Counted from the stretch's first letter, positions 27,283-36,489 are shown. The stretch: DNA of 64,000 nucleotides from Olleya aquimaris (GCF_003259525.1 NZ_QLLO01000004.1:186001-250000); one strand, 5' to 3'. Numbers and translations are program-made. Notes: generated by a model not told the origin, from the letters alone.

Positions 27283-28260
27283 ATGAAATTCAAATATTTA
27301 ATTATGGTTTTTGCAGTTGTGTTTAGTTGTCAAACTAAGCACAAGCAATCGCCACAAATTAAATCTCAAGCTAAAGTTATAGATATTAACACTACCACAG
27401 ATAGTTTAGTGTTATTTGGAGAACACGTCATATCTACACCATTATACGAACGTGATTTAGCAATCTCTCCTCAAGGTAATGAGCTTATTTACACATTAGG
27501 CGATTATAAACAAAACAAAAGATGCTTAGTGTCGCTAAACTTTGAAAATGGAGAATGGACTGATGCCCAAATTTTAAATATCTCTGGACAATATCAAGAT
27601 ATAGAACCCTTTTATAGCAATAACGGTAACCGATTATATTTTGCATCTAATAGACCAATTTATAACGATAATACTAGAACTGATTATAATATCTGGTATA
27701 GTGACCGTATTGAAAGTGCTTGGTCAGAACCAATTGCACTAGACTCTGTAATTAACACCAAAAACGACGAATTTTTTCCATCTTTAACTACCTCTGGTAA
27801 TTTATATTTTACAGCAACAAGAGCAGACGGAATAGGTCGAGAAGATATTTTTGTTTCAGAATATTTAAATGGTCAATATCTAGCACCAAAACCATTACCT
27901 GAAGCAATAAATACACCATTATTTGAATTTAATGCCTACATCAGTCCAGATGAAAATTTAATTATTTTTAGTTCCTTTGGAAGAGCTGATGGTCTAGGTG
28001 GAGGAGATTTATATATTAGCCAAAAAGACAAAACTGGTCAATGGACAGCTTCTAAAAACTTAGGGAAATTAGTGAATTCTACTGCATTAGATTTTTGTCC
28101 GTTTATAGACTGGAAGTCTCGCAGTTTCTATTTTACAAGTGAAAGACTATCCCTCAACAATAATAAATTAGAACAGATTGAGTCTTTAAAACAAATAGCA
28201 AATCATCCTTTAAATGGATTTGGAAATATTTATAAAATTAGTTTAGATAGCATTCTCTAA
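27283..28260 (+). CDS. PD40/TolB-like beta-propeller lipoprotein
   Basis: 325 residues. The signal peptide ends in a lipobox (VFSCQ). WD40-like PD40 repeats fill the rest: RDLAISPQGNELIYTL, EPFYSNNGNRLYFAS, FFPSLTTSGNLYFTA, FNAYISPDENLIIFSS, and FCPFIDWKSRSFYFTSE. Such propellers occur as periplasmic or surface binding modules in Bacteroidota, often with OmpA domains, but no OmpA domain is present here. The gene follows the RsuA-like gene by 20 bases and converges on the DUF5686 gene with 12 bases between stops. Function beyond binding is unknown. Confidence 0.85.
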   Translation: MKFKYLIMVFAVVFSCQTKHKQSPQIKSQAKVIDINTTTDSLVLFGEHVISTPLYERDLAISPQGNELIYTLGDYKQNKRCLVSLNFENGEWTDAQILNISGQYQDIEPFYSNNGNRLYFASNRPIYNDNTRTDYNIWYSDRIESAWSEPIALDSVINTKNDEFFPSLTTSGNLYFTATRADGIGREDIFVSEYLNGQYLAPKPLPEAINTPLFEFNAYISPDENLIIFSSFGRADGLGGGDLYISQKDKTGQWTASKNLGKLVNSTALDFCPFIDWKSRSFYFTSERLSLNNNKLEQIESLKQIANHPLNGFGNIYKISLDSIL

Positions 28261-28272
28261 ACGACAGTAATT

Positions 28273-30774
28273 CTAAAAATAAAACCCAAAACTACCAGTA
28301 ACACCAAATTTTCTGGCATCAGGATTGGTAATAGGGTTAAGGTAATTACCTCTAAAATTAAAGTCTATCCTAAAGACTTTAAAAATATTACCTACACCAA
28401 CACTATACTCGTAATACGCTTCTTTACTTGGTGCTCTGTACATCAAACCTGAAGCGTTAATGTCTTTATTCTCTTGAGAGATATCACCAATAACTCCTCT
28501 AGCGCCTACAATAGCTCTTAAATTATATTTTTTAAGAAACGGAATTCGTGAAAACAAGCGTCCATTAAAATTATGCTCTATGTGTAAGGTGGCATATTCG
28601 TCTGTCACAAACTCGTAAAAATCTAAGTTAGAAAACGTGTTGTAAATAGAAAAATAACTTTGGTTACCTGGTACGACACTTAATAATCCTAAAGGGACTT
28701 CTCCAAACGTTTTACCAGCTTCAATAGTGGTGTATAAACGTCCAAAACCTCCTACAGACCAAGGTTGTGTGTACGAAAATTGCAATTTTGTATAGTCAAA
28801 ATCGCTATTTAAAACACTTTTATCACCAACAGTTACCTGTGCAAACAGTCTAGCATAATCATCATTTTTAGTGCGACGCTCTACACCAAAACCAGTCATT
28901 TCACGATTTGGGAAATAAGATATAGAAACTGCAGTTTCATATTGCTTCACTTCAGACTTTGTGGTGGTTTGTGTCGCATCTGTATAATAGTCTAGACTAA
29001 ATGTGTTTGAAGCAGATTCTAAAGTTCTGTAACTTCCGCTTAAGCGCGTAATAAAATTACGAAAAGGCTCAGCTTCAATAGACAAAATACTTAAGTTAAT
29101 GTTGGTTAGTTTGTCATTTATTCCTGTACCAACAACTGCGCTACTAGCTAAGCTTCGACCTAATACATCTGTACTTGTGGTTAGACTTGCTCCTATTTGC
29201 TCAACATCTCTACGGTTTCCTCCAGAGATGATTAATCGACTTCGTTTATCCAACAACCACTTACCAGATAATCCGTATTTAAACTTATTATCTCTAAAAC
29301 CATAAGCTGTAAATCCTTCTAGTCGCCACAAATCATTTTGACCAAAGTATGTACGTCCTCCAGCTCTTAATCGTAAGCCTTCTACTGCGTTAAAACCAAA
29401 GGTGGAGAAGATGGGTCCATAATCAAAATTAATGCTAGGAAACTCGACATAACCTGATGCTAAAATGGTTCCTAAATTATACAAACGCTGAAACTTAGGC
29501 GTGTTTTTTAAAGAATCCAACATGACGTAAACCCCTTTTTCATCTTTACTAAGTTGCTCCATGCGGTTTTTTTCCCAGAAACTATCATCTTGGTTGTACA
29601 GATCTTGGTCAAAACTGTAAACTTTTTCTTTATAAAACTTAGGGTCTTTTTTTAGGTCAAATTTGTAATTATCGTACAAGGTGGTACGTTTTCCATAAAT
29701 TCCTTTAGATTGTTCTTTTTTATTAAACGCAAAATCACTCATAAAGTAATCGCGTTTTATTAAAAATACCGAGTCGTTAAGCACTTCAAATTCTTGCTCG
29801 ATATAAATTTCTTTAACCCAGTTAATATTGGCGCTTTTAGAGGCTTGCATATTAATCTCTTTAATAGCAAATGTGGTGTCTGCTACCCAAAAATCACCTT
29901 TAAAAGTCAACTCATTTTTACGTCGTGGATAGTAAATAATGTTATAACACCATTTGTTATCTATAAAGCTACTGTCTGCTAATACGTAATTATAGGTTTG
30001 GATTCCTGTTCTAGAAATTGGACTAGTAAAACTTTTGTCAAAAAACTTTAAATAATTATCATACACATCATAATCTGAGTACAAGTCATCTACAAAGTCA
30101 ATAATTATTTGGTTATTACTAAATCCAGAGTTTTTGTTACCTTTTAAAATCTCTCTTTTTGCATTAATAACATTGTCTCCATACACTTCGCTAGAAGACT
30201 CGTTAATAAACATAGGTAAATATGTTTTACCAGTAACATTTGAAGTATCTACTTGCTCAAAGACAAATTCCATACCTTTAAATAGTTTGCTTTCCATTAA
30301 AGAACTATCAATGGTATTTAGGTCAAACTCTACTTTTTCGTATTTATCGTATTGGTATTGCTTGTATTTTTTTAAACCATTTGTACGTTTATTAGCCCAT
30401 ATTTTTCTTAAAATATCAATAGCTGGATTATTTTTTTTGGGTTGTTTTCCAGAAACGATAACGACTTCATCTAAAGTAGAAACTTCTTCTTTTAAAATAA
30501 TTTTAAGGTTATAGTTTACTTTTTTATCAAGTTGAATTTCTTCCGTTTGATAGCTAATAAACGAGACCAGTAACGTGTCCCAAATTTGGTCATCTTCCAT
30601 GTAAAAACGACCTTCTTCATTAGTTATTACTCCTATAGAAGATCCTTTAAACACAACATTAGCAAAAGAAATAGGTTGATCAAACTCGTCAAACACTACA
30701 CCACTAACTTTAGTTTGAGCGTAGGTGATTAGATTTCCGAAGAAAAAAAGTAAAATAATAAGTTTGCTATTCAT
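28273..30774 (-). CDS. DUF5686/CarboxypepD-regulatory-like outer membrane protein
   Basis: 833 residues. The signal peptide (about 1-19, NLITYAQ) is followed by a carboxypeptidase-regulatory-like beta-sandwich (20-105, GVVFDEFDQPISFANVVFKG). The DUF5686 region (about 120-430) leads into a C-terminal beta-barrel ending in KFGVTGSFGFYF. The aromatic C-terminus is typical of outer membrane barrels. Without a TonB box or plug, it is unlikely to be a TonB-dependent transporter. Family function is not known. It lies downstream of pdhB on the minus strand, but a terminator between them (30790-30827) argues for separate transcripts. Confidence 0.9.
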   Translation of the reverse strand: MNSKLIILLFFFGNLITYAQTKVSGVVFDEFDQPISFANVVFKGSSIGVITNEEGRFYMEDDQIWDTLLVSFISYQTEEIQLDKKVNYNLKIILKEEVSTLDEVVIVSGKQPKKNNPAIDILRKIWANKRTNGLKKYKQYQYDKYEKVEFDLNTIDSSLMESKLFKGMEFVFEQVDTSNVTGKTYLPMFINESSSEVYGDNVINAKREILKGNKNSGFSNNQIIIDFVDDLYSDYDVYDNYLKFFDKSFTSPISRTGIQTYNYVLADSSFIDNKWCYNIIYYPRRKNELTFKGDFWVADTTFAIKEINMQASKSANINWVKEIYIEQEFEVLNDSVFLIKRDYFMSDFAFNKKEQSKGIYGKRTTLYDNYKFDLKKDPKFYKEKVYSFDQDLYNQDDSFWEKNRMEQLSKDEKGVYVMLDSLKNTPKFQRLYNLGTILASGYVEFPSINFDYGPIFSTFGFNAVEGLRLRAGGRTYFGQNDLWRLEGFTAYGFRDNKFKYGLSGKWLLDKRSRLIISGGNRRDVEQIGASLTTSTDVLGRSLASSAVVGTGINDKLTNINLSILSIEAEPFRNFITRLSGSYRTLESASNTFSLDYYTDATQTTTKSEVKQYETAVSISYFPNREMTGFGVERRTKNDDYARLFAQVTVGDKSVLNSDFDYTKLQFSYTQPWSVGGFGRLYTTIEAGKTFGEVPLGLLSVVPGNQSYFSIYNTFSNLDFYEFVTDEYATLHIEHNFNGRLFSRIPFLKKYNLRAIVGARGVIGDISQENKDINASGLMYRAPSKEAYYEYSVGVGNIFKVFRIDFNFRGNYLNPITNPDARKFGVTGSFGFYF

Positions 30775-30789
30775 ATTTGGGTATTAAAC

Positions 30790-30827
30790 AAAAAGCTTCA
30801 TCAACAATCATGCTAATGAAGCTTTTT
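30790..30827 (-). terminator. Intrinsic terminator after pdhB
   Basis: 12-bp stem AAAAAGCTTCAT (30790-30801) / ATGAAGCTTTTT (30816-30827). Read on the minus strand it ends in a T-run just after the pdhB stop. Confidence 0.85.
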
Positions 30828-30849
30828 GTATTTCTAAAATACTATTTTT

Positions 30850-31827
30850 TTATTTATACATTACTTTTTTAACAGCCTTAATAACATCTTTATGGTCTGG
30901 TAACCACTCGGCTAATAATACTGGAGAGTAAGGTGCAGGTGTATCTGCAGTGTTTATTTTTACTACTGGAGCATCTAAATAATCAAATGCTTCACTTTGT
31001 ACTAAGTAAGTAATTTCTGTTGCAACGTTTCCAAAAGGCCAAGCTTCTTCTAAAACTACTAATCTGTTAGTTTTTTTAACAGATTCTAAAATAGCTTTTC
31101 TATCCATTGGACGTACAGTACGTAAGTCAATAATCTCACATGAGATACCTTCTTCAGCTAATTGGTCTGCAGCGATATAAGCTTCTTTAATAATCTTACC
31201 AAAAGAAACAATGGTCACATCAGTACCTTCTCTTTTAATGTCTGCAACGCCTAACGGAATGGTGTATTCACCCTCAGGTACTTCTCCTTTATCACCATAC
31301 ATTTGCTCACTTTCCATAAAAATAACAGGATCGTTATCGCGTATAGCAGATTTTAATAATCCCTTAGCGTCATAAGGGTTAGAAGGTACTACTACTTTTA
31401 AACCAGGTGTGTTTGCAAACCAGTTTTCAAAAGCTTGACTGTGTGTTGCTGCCAATTGTCCTGCACTAGCAGTAGGACCTCTAAAAACTATAGGACAATT
31501 AAATTGTCCACCAGACATTTGTCTAATTTTTGCAGCGTTGTTTATAATTTGATCAATACCAACTAAAGAGAAGTTAAACGTCATGTACTCTACAATAGGT
31601 CTGTTTCCAGTCATTGTAGATCCAATAGCAATACCTGCAAAACCAAGCTCGGCAATTGGTGTGTCTATAACACGTTTAGCACCAAACTCATCTAACATTC
31701 CTTTTGAAGCTTTATAAGCTCCATTATATTCTGCTACTTCTTCACCCATTAAGTATACGCTTTCGTCTCTGCGCATTTCTTCACTCATAGCTTCGCAAAT
31801 AGCTTCTCTAAATTGAATTGTTTTCAT
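30850..31827 (-). CDS. pdhB: Pyruvate dehydrogenase E1 component, beta subunit
   Basis: 325 residues. It pairs with an E1 alpha subunit to decarboxylate pyruvate with thiamine diphosphate. Motifs: MGEEVAEYNGAYKASKGML with the ThDP-contacting Glu region, then RGPTASAGQLAATHSQAFENW and ESEQMYGDKGEVP. The C-terminal transketolase domain begins around residue 195 (GTDVTIVSFGKI). No E1 alpha or E2 gene is next to it, so the complex genes are split. A -7 box lies 19 bases upstream. Length and content are typical. Confidence 0.95.
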   Translation of the reverse strand: MKTIQFREAICEAMSEEMRRDESVYLMGEEVAEYNGAYKASKGMLDEFGAKRVIDTPIAELGFAGIAIGSTMTGNRPIVEYMTFNFSLVGIDQIINNAAKIRQMSGGQFNCPIVFRGPTASAGQLAATHSQAFENWFANTPGLKVVVPSNPYDAKGLLKSAIRDNDPVIFMESEQMYGDKGEVPEGEYTIPLGVADIKREGTDVTIVSFGKIIKEAYIAADQLAEEGISCEIIDLRTVRPMDRKAILESVKKTNRLVVLEEAWPFGNVATEITYLVQSEAFDYLDAPVVKINTADTPAPYSPVLLAEWLPDHKDVIKAVKKVMYK

Positions 31828-31845
31828 CTAAAATTAATTTGAAAG

Positions 31846-31853
31846 CAAAAATA
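31846..31853 (-). promoter_or_regulatory. -7 promoter box for pdhB
   Basis: CAAAAATA on the plus strand is TATTTTTG on the minus strand, an exact TAnnTTTG, 18 bases before the pdhB ATG. Confidence 0.42.
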
Positions 31854-31999
31854 ACAATAAATGAAAAACTTTTAACTAAAGAATTATTTAAAATTTATTA
31901 TGCATGCATAGTATATTTTAGAAATAAAATAATTATCTTCGTAACCGCAATATTTAAGCGCATTTTTGTAGCTTAAATTTATTTTAAATTTAAATAAAA

Positions 32000-32038
32000 G
32001 TTAGCTTAACTATAACGATATAGTTGATTTTTGCTAAC
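32000..32038 (+). promoter_or_regulatory. Nested hairpin in the etfB leader
   Basis: Outer arms GTTAGC (32000-32005) / GCTAAC (32033-32038) enclose a perfect 7-bp stem AACTATA (32008-32014) / TATAGTT (32019-32025). It ends 29 bases before the etfB ATG. It could be a leader RNA fold or an operator. Confidence 0.42.
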
Positions 32039-32067
32039 ACAATTGAACTAAAAAAAATATAATAAAT

Positions 32068-32814
32068 ATGAAAATTTTAGTGTGTATTAGTCATGTACCA
32101 GATACGACATCAAAAATTAATTTTACTGATGGCGATACTAAATTTGACACTAACGGAGTGCAATTTGTAATTAATCCTAATGACGAATTTGGTTTAACAC
32201 GTGCCATGTGGTTTAAAGAAAAACAAGGTGCTTCTGTAACTGTAGTTAATGTTGGTGGAGCAGAAACCGAACCTACATTACGTAAAGCCTTAGCAATTGG
32301 AGCAGACAATGCAGTAAGAGTTAACACTGAAGCTAAAGACGGTTTTCAAGTCGCTAAAGAATTAGCCAATGTTGTTAAAGATGGTGGTTACGATTTAGTA
32401 ATAGCTGGTCGTGAATCTATTGATTATAATGGAGGAATGGTACCAGGTATGCTTGCAGAATTAGTGGGAGCAAACTTTGTAACTAACTGTATCAACCTAG
32501 AAATTGACGGAACAAATGCAAAAGCGGTTAGAGAAATTGATGGCGGAAAAGAAACCGTTTCAACATCTTTACCATTAGTTATTGGTGGACAAAAAGGACT
32601 GGTAGAAGAAAGTGATTTACGTATCCCTAACATGAGAGGGATTATGATGGCACGTCAAAAACCGTTAAATGTTGTTGAACCTGTTGGAGCAGCTGTAGAA
32701 ACCGCTTCGGTTAAATTTGAAAAACCAGCACCAAAAGGAGCGGTAACACTAGTGTCTCCAGATAATTTAGACGAATTAGTAAGTTTACTTCATAACGAAG
32801 CTAAAGTAATATAA
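32068..32814 (+). CDS. etfB: Electron transfer flavoprotein subunit beta
   Basis: 248 residues. The beta subunit binds AMP and, with EtfA, carries electrons from acyl-CoA dehydrogenases to the quinone pool. Recognisable segments: KILVCISHVPDT at the start, INPNDEFGLTRAMW, DLVIAGRESIDYNGGMVPGM and RGIMMARQKPL near the end. A 240-base spacer separates it from divergent pdhB and holds a 12-bp palindrome (31899-31910) and a nested hairpin. etfA follows on the same strand after 82 bases. Confidence 0.96.
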   Translation: MKILVCISHVPDTTSKINFTDGDTKFDTNGVQFVINPNDEFGLTRAMWFKEKQGASVTVVNVGGAETEPTLRKALAIGADNAVRVNTEAKDGFQVAKELANVVKDGGYDLVIAGRESIDYNGGMVPGMLAELVGANFVTNCINLEIDGTNAKAVREIDGGKETVSTSLPLVIGGQKGLVEESDLRIPNMRGIMMARQKPLNVVEPVGAAVETASVKFEKPAPKGAVTLVSPDNLDELVSLLHNEAKVI

Positions 32815-32827
32815 ATCACAATTTTTT

Positions 32828-32877
32828 AATTCCAAATTCCAACATAAAACTTTTTGGAATTTAGATTTTGGAATTTT
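32828..32877 (+). repeat. Short direct and inverted repeats in the etfB-etfA spacer
   Basis: AATTCCAAATTCCAA (32828-32842) faces two copies of TTGGAATTT (32854-32862 and 32868-32875). Alternative hairpins of 8-9 bp can therefore form between the two etf cistrons. It could tune expression of etfA relative to etfB. Confidence 0.5.
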
Positions 32878-32896
32878 AATTTTTAAAATAAAAATT

Positions 32897-33859
32897 ATGT
32901 CAGTTTTAGTATATACAGAATCAGAAAACGGAAGCTTTAAAAAAACAGCTTTTGAAGTTGCATCATATGCCAAAGCAGTTGCAGACCAAATGGGAACAAC
33001 AGTTACAGCAGTTGCAATAAACGCTAATGATACCTCAGAATTAGGAAAATATGGAGTCGATAAAGTATTAAACATCTCTAACGATGCATTTAAAAACTTT
33101 AACGCAAAAACTTATGCAGCTGCAATTGCACAAGCAGCAAAAAAAGAGGAAGCTAAAGTGGTTGTGGTTAGCCAAACAGCAGATAGTAAATATTTAGCAC
33201 CTATTTTAGCAGTAAGCCTAGAAGCAGGTTACGCATCTAATGTTATGGAAGCGCCAACATCTACGTCGCCTTTTACGGTTAAACGTACTGCGTTTACTAA
33301 CAAAGCCTTTAATGTAACTACTATAGATACAGAAGTTAAGGTTGTAGGAGTGTCTAACAACTCTTTTGGATTAGTAGAAACAAGTGGTAGTGCTTCTTCA
33401 GAAGACTTTTCGCCTAGCTTACCAGAATCTGGTGTGTCTGTAGAGTCTGTAGATAAAGCAACAGATAAAGTAACAATTGCAGATGCAGAAATAGTAGTAT
33501 CTGCTGGACGTGGAATGAAAGGTCCAGAAAATTGGGGAATGATAGAAGAGTTAGCAGACGTTTTAGGCGCTGCAACAGCATGTTCTAAACCAGTATCAGA
33601 CTTAGGATGGAGACCACATAGCGAACACGTTGGACAAACAGGAAAACCAGTAGCTTCTAATTTATATATTGCTATCGGTATTTCTGGAGCCATCCAACAT
33701 TTAGCAGGTATTAATGCATCAAAAGTTAAAGTGGTAATAAATACAGATCCAGAAGCACCTTTCTTTAAAGCAGCAGATTATGGTGTTGTTGGTGATGCTT
33801 TTGAAGTTGTACCGCAATTAATCGAAAAAATAAAAGCGTTTAAAGCAGCAAACGCATAA
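32897..33859 (+). CDS. etfA: Electron transfer flavoprotein subunit alpha
   Basis: 320 residues. The N-terminal Rossmann-like domain (1-190) precedes the FAD-binding C-terminal domain with VSAGRGMKGPENW, VSDLGWRPHSEHVGQTGK, YIAIGISGAIQHLAG and NTDPEAPFFKAADYG. All are standard FAD contacts of EtfA. It forms the heterodimer with EtfB encoded just upstream. A large RNA-like hairpin with a U-run follows its stop and probably ends the transcript. Confidence 0.96.
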   Translation: MSVLVYTESENGSFKKTAFEVASYAKAVADQMGTTVTAVAINANDTSELGKYGVDKVLNISNDAFKNFNAKTYAAAIAQAAKKEEAKVVVVSQTADSKYLAPILAVSLEAGYASNVMEAPTSTSPFTVKRTAFTNKAFNVTTIDTEVKVVGVSNNSFGLVETSGSASSEDFSPSLPESGVSVESVDKATDKVTIADAEIVVSAGRGMKGPENWGMIEELADVLGAATACSKPVSDLGWRPHSEHVGQTGKPVASNLYIAIGISGAIQHLAGINASKVKVVINTDPEAPFFKAADYGVVGDAFEVVPQLIEKIKAFKAANA

Positions 33860-33891
33860 TTTTTTATAAATTTAAGTTCTATTAACACAGG

Positions 33892-33966
33892 ACTGTTTAA
33901 ATTATGTACAAAAACTACTAATTGTAGTTTGGTAAAGTCCTAATTTAAGCAGTTCTTTGTTTTTTA
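33892..33966 (+). terminator. Structured terminator/leader between etfA and the bifunctional nuclease gene
   Basis: ACTGTTTAAATTA (33892-33904) pairs with TAATTTAAGCAGT (33941-33953) through 13 positions with one G-U. Inside, AAACTAC (33912-33918) / GTAGTTT (33924-33930) forms a second perfect 7-bp stem. A T-rich stretch (33954-33966) follows, ending 7 bases before the next ATG. Confidence 0.6.
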
Positions 33967-33972
33967 AATACT

Positions 33973-34581
33973 ATGAGTTTAGTTCGATTAAATATTAAAG
34001 GTATTTCTTATAGCCAAACACAAAATGGTGCCTATGCACTTATTTTAAACGAAGTGGAAGGTGACCGTAAACTACCTATTGTTATTGGTGCTTTTGAAGC
34101 GCAATCTATTGCTATTGCTTTAGAAAAAGAGATAAGACCACCAAGACCGTTAACCCACGATTTATTCAAGAATTTTGCAGACCGTTTTGACATAGTTGTC
34201 AAACAGGTAATTATTCATAAGCTGGTAGATGGTGTGTTTTATTCGTCTTTAATTTGCGAGCGTGATAAGATTGAAGAAATTATTGATGCCAGAACTAGTG
34301 ATGCTATTGCTTTAGCATTACGCTTTCAAGCACCAATCTTTACTTACAAAAACATACTAGATAAAGCTGGAATATATCTTAAAGTAGATCCTACCAAAGA
34401 GAATGACCCAGATAATATTTTGGTTGAAGATATTATAAATGAAGAATTAGAAATAGAACCCTTAAGCGAAGATTATAAATCCAAAACAATAGAAGAATTA
34501 CATAGTCTATTGGACGAAGCTGTTAATAATGAAGACTACGAAACAGCAGCTAAAATTAGAGATGAAATTTCTAAACGATAA
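33973..34581 (+). CDS. Bifunctional nuclease (BFN/DUF151) family protein with UVR motif
   Basis: 202 residues. The BFN/DUF151 domain covers about 1-140 (ALILNEVEGDRKLPIVIGAFEAQSIA; SDAIALALRFQAPIFT). A UvrB/UvrC-type coiled motif closes the protein (TIEELHSLLDEAVNNEDYETAAKIRDE). Plant members have RNase and DNase activity, and the bacterial role is unsettled. The position between etfA and a nucleoside transporter gives no clear clue. The transporter starts 13 bases downstream, so the two probably share a transcript. Confidence 0.92.
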   Translation: MSLVRLNIKGISYSQTQNGAYALILNEVEGDRKLPIVIGAFEAQSIAIALEKEIRPPRPLTHDLFKNFADRFDIVVKQVIIHKLVDGVFYSSLICERDKIEEIIDARTSDAIALALRFQAPIFTYKNILDKAGIYLKVDPTKENDPDNILVEDIINEELEIEPLSEDYKSKTIEELHSLLDEAVNNEDYETAAKIRDEISKR

Positions 34582-34594
34582 TTCCCCTTAACAA

Positions 34595-36283
34595 ATGAAA
34601 AAAATTACCCTTGCTATTGTAGCTATTTTATTGAGTTCAACTTTAGGTTTTGCTCAAAATATTGAAAAAGAATGGCAATTAGAAGCAAGTCAAACTCAGT
34701 TAGATTCAACTAGTTTAGATATTTCCCAAAATGATATTTTAACGATAAATAAAGGTGCTTTTTCACATAATAATTATTCCGGAGATTATCTTTTTCAAAA
34801 TAATGTTTTGGTGTTTTATTATGATAATCCTTCGGATGTTACCAAAAGATTTAAAGTACAAACATTAACAGATTCTACTCTTGTTTTTAAAGAAAAAGAA
34901 TCTGTTTTTTCATTTAAAATTAAAGAACAAACAGCAGAGCAATTAGCAGTTTCTGAAGCCAATAAAATAATTCCAAGTGAAGGGTTTACTATAGGAAGTC
35001 TTTGGAGAGGGGTTTTAGGAATGTTAGCTCTAATTTTTATTTCCTTTTTATTTAGTAGCAATCGTAAAGCAATCGATTGGAAAATTGTTGGAATTGGATT
35101 AGCCTTTCAATTACTAATTGCAATTGGAGTTTTAAAGGTAGAATTTATTAAAACCGCTTTTGAGTTTGTAGGAAGCTTGTTTATAAGTGTCCTAGATTTT
35201 ACCAGAGCAGGTAGTAAATTTTTATTTGAAGGTTTAGTTGTAGATATGGATACTTTTGGATTCATTTTTGCCTTTCAAGTATTACCAACCATTATTTTCT
35301 TTTCTGCTTTAACCTCATTATTATTTTACTTAGGAATTATTCAAAAAGTAGTAAAGGGAATGGCTTGGCTTTTATCTAAAGCTCTCAAAATTTCTGGAGC
35401 AGAAAGTTTAAGTGTTGCAGGAAATATCTTTTTAGGACAAACCGAAGCACCTTTATTAATAAAGGCCTATTTAGAAAAAATGAATAAGTCAGAAATGCTT
35501 CTTGTCATGATTGGTGGTATGGCAACCGTAGCTGGTGCAGTACTTGCAGCCTATATTGGCTTTTTAGGTGGAGAAGATGAAGCCTTACGTTTGTTTTATG
35601 CCAAGCACTTATTAGCAGCTTCAGTTATGGCAGCTCCTGGTGCTATAGTCATCTCAAAAATATTATATCCTCAAACCGAAAATGTTAATACAGATGTTGC
35701 TGTATCGCAAGATAAAATTGGGTCTAACATATTAGATGCTATAGCTAATGGTACAACAGAAGGTTTAAGATTAGCGGTTAATGTTGGAGCCATGCTTTTA
35801 GTATTTGTTGCTTTTATTGCTATGCTTAACGGAATATTAGGTTGGGTAGGTGATGTCACTAATTTAAACGAATGGATTGCAGCAAATACCAGTTATGCCT
35901 CTTTATCTTTAGAGTTAATTTTGGGTTATATTTTTGCACCATTAATGTGGTTAATTGGTGTGGCAAGTCAAGATATGGCATTGATGGGTCAATTGCTAGG
36001 TATTAAATTAGCAGCTAGCGAATTTGTAGGTTATATCCAATTAGCAGATCTTAAAAATGTAGCTAACGCGACACATTTAACCTATGAAAAATCAATTATA
36101 ATGGCAACCTATATGTTGTGTGGTTTTGCCAACTTTGCGTCAATTGGTATTCAGATTGGTGGTATTGGATCATTAGCGCCTGGACAGCGTAAAACTTTAT
36201 CAAAGTTTGGAATGAAAGCCTTAATTGGTGGTACTATTGCGTCATTAATTTCTGCAACAATTGCAGGTATGATAATAGGATAA
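34595..36283 (+). CDS. Concentrative nucleoside transporter (NupC/CNT) with extra secreted N-terminal domain
   Basis: 562 residues. A signal peptide (1-20, LGFAQ) and a soluble lipocalin-like stretch (about 21-120, beta-rich) precede the CNT transporter. The transporter starts near residue 140 (GSLWRGVLGMLALIFISFL). CNT motifs are GNIFLGQTEAPLLIKAYL and MIGGMATVAGAVLAAYIG, both in the nucleoside- and Na+-binding core. Typical NupC is about 400 residues, so the N-terminal part is an addition. It imports nucleosides, which suits the nearby thyA, deoxynucleoside kinase and DHFR genes. A strong terminator follows. Confidence 0.9.
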   Translation: MKKITLAIVAILLSSTLGFAQNIEKEWQLEASQTQLDSTSLDISQNDILTINKGAFSHNNYSGDYLFQNNVLVFYYDNPSDVTKRFKVQTLTDSTLVFKEKESVFSFKIKEQTAEQLAVSEANKIIPSEGFTIGSLWRGVLGMLALIFISFLFSSNRKAIDWKIVGIGLAFQLLIAIGVLKVEFIKTAFEFVGSLFISVLDFTRAGSKFLFEGLVVDMDTFGFIFAFQVLPTIIFFSALTSLLFYLGIIQKVVKGMAWLLSKALKISGAESLSVAGNIFLGQTEAPLLIKAYLEKMNKSEMLLVMIGGMATVAGAVLAAYIGFLGGEDEALRLFYAKHLLAASVMAAPGAIVISKILYPQTENVNTDVAVSQDKIGSNILDAIANGTTEGLRLAVNVGAMLLVFVAFIAMLNGILGWVGDVTNLNEWIAANTSYASLSLELILGYIFAPLMWLIGVASQDMALMGQLLGIKLAASEFVGYIQLADLKNVANATHLTYEKSIIMATYMLCGFANFASIGIQIGGIGSLAPGQRKTLSKFGMKALIGGTIASLISATIAGMIIG

Positions 36284-36286
36284 CAA

Positions 36287-36308
36287 ATTCCTGCGAAAGT
36301 AGGAATCT
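36287..36308 (+). repeat. Small hairpin repeat, left copy of an inverted pair
   Basis: ATTCCTGCGAAAGTAGGAAT, with arms ATTCCT/AGGAAT, followed by CT. A reversed relative lies at 36490-36509, about 180 bases away. Confidence 0.55.
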
Positions 36309-36340
36309 CATCATAAAAAGAAACAGAATACACTTCTTAA

Positions 36341-36376
36341 AGACTCATAACAAACAATAGTTATGAGTCTTTTTTA
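36341..36376 (+). terminator. Intrinsic terminator after the nucleoside transporter
   Basis: Perfect 11-bp stem AGACTCATAAC (36341-36351) / GTTATGAGTCT (36360-36370) with an 8-base loop and a following T-run. Confidence 0.88.
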
Positions 36377-36489
36377 TTTGAAATTATTCAGTTAATAACT
36401 TTTAATATTTATTTAGTTAAAAATCAGCTCTCAAACTGCTTTTTATTTAAATTCGTTTTTGGCATTAAAATTCAAGTTTAATTTAAACA

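Noticed and set aside
33229-33693. 154-codon open frame opposite etfA
   Set aside because: It lies wholly inside etfA on the other strand, and its composition is that of an antisense shadow.
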